This document shows positions 39,601 to 48,600 of a stretch of 64,000 nucleotides of DNA, one piece after another; the stretch's first letter is position 1, and every line of letters starts with the position of its first letter. Below the pieces are notes generated by a model, which saw only the letters and a list, made by a program, of their open reading frames with translations, was not told the origin of the DNA and ran no database searches. Position numbers and translations under genes: made by a program. The stretch covers positions 62,001 to 126,000 of the forward strand of contig NZ_JACHLL010000005.1 of NCBI RefSeq assembly GCF_014207935.1, in the 5' to 3' direction. Source of the stretch: Pseudomonas fluvialis. GTDB lineage: Bacteria; Pseudomonadota; Gammaproteobacteria; Pseudomonadales; Pseudomonadaceae.

Positions 39601-42600
39601 GGCGGTTTCGATCTGACGAACCTGGGCGGTAGACAGCACCGCCAGATCGGCCTCTTCCAGCGCAGCAGCCTGCTCGGTGGTCAATGCGCGCACCTGCCCG
39701 CTACTCAGCGCAGCAACTTGCGCGGTGGTCAGCGCGGCTATCTGCGCCGTGGTCAACGCCGCCAGATCGGCGGTTTCCAGCGCCAGCACCTGTGTGGTAC
39801 CGAATGCCTGCAGATCAGCGACCTGCAGACTGGCCGCCTGAGCGGTAGTCAGCGCGGCAATCTGCGAGGTACTCAAGGCCTGCACTTGGGCGGTCGTCAG
39901 GGCAATGATCTGATCACTGGTCAGACTGGCAAAGTCCTGGGTCTGCAGCGCAGCCACCTGCGCGGTACCAAGCGCGGCCACCTGAGCGGTGGTCAGAGCC
40001 TGCACCTGAGCAGTGGTCAGCGCGACTATCTGTGCGGTACTCAGGGCAAACAGATCCTGAGTCTGCAGGGCCGCCACCTGGTCTGTGGTCAACGCCGCCA
40101 CCTGGGCAGTGGAAAGTGCAGCCGTCTGCGCGGTAGACAGTGCGACTATCTGCGCGGTGGACAGTGCAACCAGGTCGGCAGTCTCCAGCGCCCGCACTTG
40201 TGCGGTGGACAGCGCGCCGATGTCCTCTATTTCCAGAGCACGAGCCTGTGCGGTGGTCAACGCCTCGACCTGAGAGGTGCTCAGCGCCGCGATCTGAGCA
40301 GAGCCCAGCGCCACCAGTTGAGCAGTGGTGAGGGTTGCCAGGTCGACGGTCTCGATCGCCCGCACCTGCAGCGTGGTCAGCGCGGCCAGTTGATCGGAGA
40401 CCAGAGCCTGCAACTGGGCGCTACTCAGGGCAGCGATCTGTGCAGAGTTGAGTACCACCAGATCGGCAGTCTCCAGCGCGACGATCTGTGCGGTGGTCAG
40501 CGCCGCTACCTGGGTAGTGGACAGCGCGGCAATCTGCTCGGTCGTCAGCGCCGCAATCTGATCGCTGTTCAGGCGCACCAGATCCTGGGTTTCCAGCGCA
40601 GCGATTTGCACACTGGTCAGCGCCGCCACTTGAGCGGTGGTCAGGGCGGCAACCTGAGCGGTAGACAGTGCAGCGATCTGCACGCTGGTGAGTGCCTGCA
40701 GATCGGCCAGTTCAAGGGCCTGCAGTTGGGCACTGCTCAGCGCGGCAAGCTGCGCGGTACTCAGCGCGGCAACCTGGGCGGTCCCCAAAGCGGCGATCTG
40801 TGCCGTACTCAGCGCAGCAATATCAATTGTATCCAGTGCTCGGATCTGGCCAGTGGACAGCGCCGCCAGGTCCTGAGTCTGCAGTGCAGCAACCTGGGCA
40901 CTACCCAAGGCGGCAATCTGCTCGGTACTCAGGGCGGTGAACTGGGCGGTGGTCAGAGCCTGTACCTGGGCACTGCTCAGCGCCGCGATATCGGCAGTTT
41001 CCAACATCTGCAGCTGGGCGCTCGCCAAAGCGACGATGTCCTCAGCCTCGATGGCCGCTACCTGCGCGGTGGTCAGGGCTTGTACCTGAGCCGTGCTCAA
41101 GGCACCCACCTGGTCGGAACTGAGTGCTGCAATCTGGCTGGTACGCAAAGCTGCCAGGTCATCGGTCGCCAACGCACGGACCTGAACGGTAGTCAGTGCA
41201 GCGATCTGCTCGGGCGTCAGTGCACGCACCTGAGCAGTGGTCAACGCGACGATCTGCTGGGTGCTGAGTGCTTCCACCTGCTCGGTGGTCAGAGCCTCGA
41301 TGCGATTGGTGGCCAGGGCCGCCACATCGACGGTTTCCAGCGCCCTGACCTGCGCGGTGGAAAGCGCTGCCAACTGGTCGAGAGTCAATGCAAGTGCATG
41401 GGCAGTCGTCAGCGCGGCGATCTGTGCCGTACTCAGCACGGCGATGTCGACGGTATCCAGAGAAGTCAGCTGGTGGGTCGTCAGGGCCTCGATCTGCGCA
41501 GTCTTCAGCGCACCTACCTGAACCGAACTCAAAGCGACCGCCTGATCAGTGGTCAACGCGGCGATGTCGGCCGTCTCGATAGCCGCCACCTGGGCGGCAC
41601 TCAGCGCAGCGATCTGCTCGATAGCCAGTGCGCGGACCTGCTCGGTCGTCAGTGCTGCAACCTGCGCGGTGGACAGCGCGGCAACCTGGGCCAGGCTCAG
41701 GGTCACCAATTGGGCAGTCGTCAGGGCCGCCACATCGGCGGTTTCCAAGGCGCGCAGCTGGGTGGTGGACAGCGCAGCCAACTGACCAATGCTCAGCTCC
41801 CGGATCTGCGCGGTAGTCAGCGCAGCAATCTGCGAGTTGTTCAATGCGGAGATATCGGTGGCATCCAGCGCACCCAGTTGAACAGTGGTCAGCGCAGCAA
41901 TCTGCTCAGTGGTCAGGGCCGCGACTTGCACGGATGACAATGCGGCGATCTGTGCCGAACTCAGGGCACGCAGGTCCTGGGTTTCCAGCACACCGATCTG
42001 GGCTGCAGTCAGCGCCGCTACCTGCTCGGCGGTCAGAGCGGTCATCTGGGCGGTGGTCAGGGCTGGAACACTGTCAGTCGACAGGCGTGCCACATCGACC
42101 GCTTCCATGGCGGCAATCTGAGCGGTCGTCAGCGCGGCGACCTGAGCCGAGGTCAAGGCGCGAGCCTGAGTCAGGGTCAGGGCCACGATCTGCTCGGTAG
42201 TCAACGCAGCGAGGTCCTGTGTCTCGATCGCCACGATCTGGGCCGTGGTCAGCGCGGCGATCTGCGCACTGGTCAGTGCACGCACCTGGGCCGTACTCAA
42301 ACCGGCGATGGTCGCCGGCGCAATGGCGGCCAGGTCGGCCGGTTCAAAGCCAGCAATCTGCGCCGTGCTGAAGCCGGCGATCTGCGCGGTGGTGAGCGCC
42401 GCTGCCTGATCCTCGGTCAGGGCGTAGATCTGCGCGCTGGTCAGCGCTGCAGCCTGCGCGGTGGTCAGCCCACGAATGGCCGCAGTAGACAATGCCGCCA
42501 GGTCATTGGTTTCCAGTACGGCAATCTGCTCGGTGGTCAACGCTCCCAGTTGCGCCGAGGTCAGCGCCACCGCCTGATCCTCATTGAGGGCAACGATCTG

Positions 42601-45600
42601 CGCCGTGGTCAGCGCTCGCACATCGGCGGTCTCCAGGGCAGCGATCTGAGCGGTATTGAGGATGCTCAGCTGCTCGGTGCTCAGAGCAACGACCTGCGCG
42701 GTAGTCAGTGCGGCGATCTGCGCAGTACCAAGGCCAGCCAGATCGTCGGCCTCCAACGCAGCAACCTGGGCAGTGCTGAGTATCGCTACCTGAGTGGTAC
42801 TCAGTGCCGCGACCTGCTGCGCGGTCAGAGCCTGCACCTGCTCGGTGGTCAGAGCAGCAACCAGCGCCGTGCTCAACCCGCGGATGGCCGCGGTGCTGAA
42901 CAACTGCAGGTCGCCAGGCTCGAGCACAGCGAATTGCTCGGTGGTAAGGCCAGCCAGCTGGGTGCTGGTGAGCGCCACCACCTGTTCGTTGGTCAGGGCC
43001 TGGATCTGCGCGGTCGTCAGGGCACGGAAGTCCTGACTCTCAAGGGCGCGGATCTGTACCGTGGAGAGAGCCTGCACCTGATCGGTGGTCAACGCAGCCG
43101 CCTGCTCGGTAGTCAGCGCGGCAATGCTTGCTGTAGACAGCACGGCCAGGTCTTCCAGCTCGATTGCCGGTACCTGAGCCGAGGTGAGCTTGGCAAACTG
43201 GGCCGTGGTCAGCGCGGCGGCCTGCTCGGTGGTGAGGGCAGCTACCTGCTCCAGACTCAGGGCCTGAAGGTCAGCACTTTCGAGCGCGCGCACCTGGGCA
43301 CTGGTCAGCGCCTGCAATTGGTCGGTGGTCAGCGCGGCGACCTGAGTGCTGGTCAGCGCAATCACTTGCACGGTCGTCAGCGAGCGCAACTGGTCACTGC
43401 TCAGCGCCGCCACCTGCTGGGCGGACAGCACGGCGAGGTCCGTGGTTTCCAGGGCACGCAACTGCACGGTAGTCAGCGCGGCGACCTGTTCGCTGCTCAA
43501 AGCGGCCACCTGAGCAGTGGTCAGCGCGACCACCTGGGCGGTGCCCAGGGCACGCAGGTCGGCAGTCTCGATGGCGGCGATCTGCTCGACTGTCAGCTTG
43601 TTCAACTGGGCGGTGCCGAGCGCGGCCACCTGGGCGCTGGTCAAGGCAGCCACCTGGGCGGTGGAGAACGCCTGCAACTGGGCACTGTCCAGCGCAGCCA
43701 GGCCGGAAGTAATCAGTTGCGCCAGATCGGCGGTTTCCAACGAGGCCAGTTGAGAAGTGGTCAGAGCCACTATCTGAGTCGAGCTCAGGGCGGCGGCCTG
43801 ATCAGTGGTCAGCGCACCCACCTGTTCCTCATTGAGTACCCGCACCTGCTCGGTACTCAGGGCACGAATACCTGCAGTCCCAAGGGCCTGCAGGTCTTCA
43901 GTCTGCAAAGAGGGCAGCTGGGCGGTGGAGATACCGGCGATCTGCGCGGTGGTCAGGGCCGCCACCTGGGCGGATGTCAGGGCGATCAGTTGCTCGTTGC
44001 TCAGCGCACGCAGATCGGCAGTTTCCAGAGCACGGATCTGTGCGGTCGACAGTGCAGCCAGTTGGGCGGTGGTCAGCTCGGCGATCTGGCTGGAAGACAG
44101 CGCACGGATGGCAGCGGTACTCAACTGCGCCAGGTCGGCCAACTCCAGAGCGGCTACCTGCTCTGCGGTCAGGGCGGCGACCTGAGTAGTGGACAGTGCC
44201 GCCACCTGGGCGGTGGTCAGGCCGGCGATCTGCTCGGTGCTCAGCGATGCCAGGTCGGCGGTTTCCAGCGCTACGATCTGCGCGGTGGTCAACGCAGCAA
44301 TCTGGCTGGTACTCAGCACACCCAACTGCACATTGTTGAGGCTGACAATGGCAGCCGTACTAAGGGCTGCCAGGTCGTTGTTTTCCAACGCAGCGATCTG
44401 CGTAGTAGTCAGTTTGCTGACCTGTTCAGTGCTCAACGCGGCCACCTGCGCGGTGGTCAGAGCCTGGATCTGCGCAGTACTGAGCTGACGCAGATCGGTA
44501 GTTTCCAGGGCGCGTATCTGCACCGTGGTAAGCGCCGCCACTTGTGCGGTACTCATGGCCTGGATGTGTGCAGTACTCAGCGCCTGCACATCGGCAGTTT
44601 CCAGAGCCACGATCTGGGCTGTGGTCAGTGCCCTGATCTGCGCCGTGGTCATAGCCTTGATGTCGTCGGTTTCCAGCGCTCGAATCTGTGCGGTAGAAAG
44701 CGCAGCAATATCGACGGTCTCCAGCGCGGCTACCTGCCGGCTGGTCAACCCGGTCACCTGAGCCGCGCTCAACGCCTGAACCTGGGCAGTGCTCAGCGCA
44801 GCCAACTGGTCTGAGCTGAACTGTGCTAGATCAGCAGTTTCCAGTGCGGCGATCTGCGTCGTGGTCAAGGCAACGACCTGCTCCGTGCCCAATCCCTTGA
44901 CTTGATCAGTGGTCAACGCCCGTAACTGGGCAGTGGTCAATGCACGAGTCTGAGCAGTAGTCAGGGCATCCACTTGCACGCTGGTCAGTGCCACGATCTG
45001 CGCGGCATTCAGGCTAGTGATTGCATTGGTGGCAATGGCCGCCAGATCAGCCGTCTGCAGCGCTCGCACCTGGGCGGTCGTCAGACTCGCCACCTGTGCG
45101 GAAGTCAGCACCGCCGCCTGGGCAGTTCCCAGAGCCACGATTTGCGCAGTGGTCATGGCCTTGAGATCACCCGTCTCAACGGCCTGAACCTGATCAGTCG
45201 TCAGCGCTGCAACCTGCGCAGTGGTCAGTGCCGCCACCTGAGCAGTGGTCAGGCCACGCACTGCGGCGGTATCCAGTGCCCGCAGGTCTAGGGTTTCAAT
45301 GGCCCGAACCTGTGCCGAACTCATGACTGCAATCTGTGTCGAGCTCAACGCGGCAGTATGGGCAGTGGTCCAGGCGGCAATCTGCGCCGTGGTCAACGCC
45401 TGCATCTGCGCGGTGGTCAACGATCCCACCTGACGGGCAATCTGCTGCGAAGCGCTCAATGGGTCATTCAGCGCAGCAATTTGTGCAGTACTCAAGGCGA
45501 CCATCTGCGGGATGGTCAGGGCGGCGACCTGCGCCGAGGTCAGCGCCTGCATCTGCGCGGTAGTCAGCGCCTGGATGTCGGTGGTTTCAATGGCCTGGAT

Positions 45601-48600
45601 CTGGCGGGTCGTCAGGTCGTCAATCTGCGTGGCCAGGATGCTGGCAATTTGCACACTGCTCATGGCTGCAATGGCCGAACTGGCCAGGGCGGAAAGATCG
45701 CCGACCTCCAGCTTCTGCACCTGGGCAGTGGTCAGAGCCGCCACCTGGGCATTGCTCAGGGCAGCCGCCTGGGCAGTGGTCAGAGCCACGATTTGTGCCG
45801 TGGTCAGACTGGCCACCTGCGCCGCCGTCAGCCCCTTGATCGCCGCTGTGGTCAGCGCCGCCAGATCAGCCACTTCAAGTTTCTGCAGCTGCGCAGTAGT
45901 CAGGCCGGCCAGCTGCGCGGAGGTAAGCGCCTTGGCCTGGGCGGTAGTCAGGGCGACCACCTGGGCAGTTGTCAGTCCCTTGATGTCCGCCGCCTCGATG
46001 GCGGCCACCTGGGCGGTACTGAGCGCCACCAACTGGGCGGTGGTCAACGCACCGATCTGCGCTGAGGAGAATGCCCGGATGTCATCGGTGGCGAGAGCAG
46101 GCAGGTCGGCGACCTGAATTGCCGCCACCTGGGCAGTGGTCAGTCCCGCAACCTGAGTCGGCGTCAGCGCGCCGATCTGTGCCGAATCGAGCAAGACAAT
46201 ATCGGCCGTGGTCAGCGCAGCCAGATCAGCCACTTCCAGCTTGCTCAGCTGTGCCGTGGTCAGCGCAGCTACCTGAGCATCGGTCAGCGCCACCACCTGA
46301 GCGGTGGTCAGGCCGGTAATTGCCGAAGTCGCAATCGCGGCGATATCGACTTCCTGCATCGCAGCGATCTGCGCGGTGGTCAAGGCTCCGACCTGAGTGG
46401 CCGTGAGTGCCGCCGCCTGAGCGGTGGTCAGCGCCTGCAACTGGCCATTGGTCAAACTCTGCAGCTGCGTTGCAGTCAGTCCGCGAATCGCAGCGGTACT
46501 CAGAACAGCAATATCCGCCACCTCAATGGCAGCAACCTGACTGGTGCTAAGGGCCGCAAGTTGAGTGGCAGTCAGGGAGACCACCTGGGCGGTAGTCAGC
46601 GCGGCAATCTGCGCCGTGGTCAGCTTGGCAAAGTCAGCCGGCTCCATGGCGGCCAACTGCGCGGAGGTCAGCGCCGCAATCTGCTGATTGGTCAGAGCCA
46701 CAACTTGAGCAGTGGTCAGGCCGGGAATGGTCGTGGACTTGATGGCCGCGAAATCAGCGACTTCCAGGGCAGAAATATTGGCGGTGCTGATCGCTGCCAG
46801 TTGGGTAGCGGTCAGGGCGGCGGCCTGTTCGGTGGTCAGAGCCACCAGTTGAGCAGTGGTCAGGGCATTGATCTGGGCGGTAGTCATGCCGGCAATGACA
46901 CTGCTGGCCAGTGCCGGAATATCCGCAGCATCAATCGCGACGATCTGGGCGGTACTCAAACCTGCCACCTGGGATACCGTCAACGCACCGACCTGCGCAG
47001 AACTCAGAGCGGTCAGCTGGCCGGCGGTCAGAGCCTTCACATCCACCGCTTCGAGCTTGGCAATCTGTGCGGTGGTGAACGCCTGTACCTGAGCATTGCT
47101 CAGTGCCGCGATCTGCACGGTGGTAAAACCTGGCACTGCAGCAGTCGACAGCAAGGCGATATCGGCCGCATCGATGGCAGCCACTTGTTCGGTACTCATG
47201 GCCCCGATCTGGTTAGCCTTCAGCGCCTGGACCTGCAGGGTGGTCAGCGCAGTCACCTGAGCGGCACTCAGCGCCGAAATCTGTGCAGTACTGAGGTTGG
47301 CAATGGCCGCCGTGCTCAGGGCCGGCATGTCGCCATTCTCAATCGCCGCAATTTGCGCCGTGGTCATGCCTCCAACTTGAGAGGCAGTCAGTGCGCCAAC
47401 CTGGGCGGAAGACAAGGCCAGCACATGTGCCGTGGTCAAGGCCTGAACATCAGCCACATCGAGCTTGGCAACCTGAGCCGTACTCAACGCCTGCACCTGA
47501 GCGTCACTGAGGGCGACGATCTGTGCCGTCGTAAAGCCCGTGATAGCGGCAGTCGACAGCGCAGTGACATCGGCAGCTTGCAGGGCAACAATTTGCGCAG
47601 TGGACAGCGCGGCCAACTGGACGGCGCTCAGCGTACCGACCTGCTCGGTGGTCAGAGCCACCACTTGAGCCGTGGTCAAGGCCGCCATCTGGGCAGTACT
47701 GAGGCTGACGATGGCGGCAGTCGACAAGCCAGGCAGATCAGCCGCCTCAATAGCGCGCAGTTGCGCTGTGCCAAGCCCGGCAACCTGAGCGGCCGTCAAT
47801 GCGCCAACCTGAGCTGAACTCATGGCCACGAGCTGAGCGGTACCCAACGCCTGGATATCGGCAACATCCATTGCCGCAACCTGGGCACTGCCCAAGGCGG
47901 CGATCTGAGCGGTGGTCAGATTGGCCACCTGCGCAGTGGTAAGGGCTTTGATGACGACAGCGTCAAGAGACGCCAGATCAGCCGTTTCCAGCGCAGCAAT
48001 TTGCTCCGTGCTGAGTTTGGAAATTTGCGCCGAGGTCAGCTCGGCCGCCTGCGCAGTGGTCAACGCAACCAGCTGTGCAGTCGTCAGCGCCACGGTCTGT
48101 GTCGTCGACAAGGCCGCAATGATGCTCGGATCCAGAGCAGGGATGTCGCCCACATCAATCGCCTGCACCTGCGCGGTGGTCAGCCCCTTGATCTGCTCGC
48201 TGTCTAGCACGGCGATCTGAGCAGAACTCAAGGCAGCAATCTGGGCAGTCCCCAGGGCTCCAAGATCTGCCGACTCCAGATTCTGCAGCTGAGCAGTGGT
48301 CAAGGCCGCGGCCTGGGCAGTGGTCAAGGCCGCAGCCTGGGCGGTAGTCAGACTGGCAATGACGCCCGTCGCCAAGCTGGCCAGATCACGTGTTTCCAGA
48401 GCCTGTACCTGAGCAGTGGTCAAGGCCTTGACCTGGGCACTGGTGAGTGCCGCCGCCTGTTCGGTGGTCAGACCGACCACTTGCGCTGTCGTCAGGGCGG
48501 CGACATCCCGGCTTTCCAGTGCACGAATCTGACTACTGCTCAGCTCGACCAAGTCCTGAACTTCAAGAGCTGCAACCTGCTGAGTGGTCATGGCGACCAG

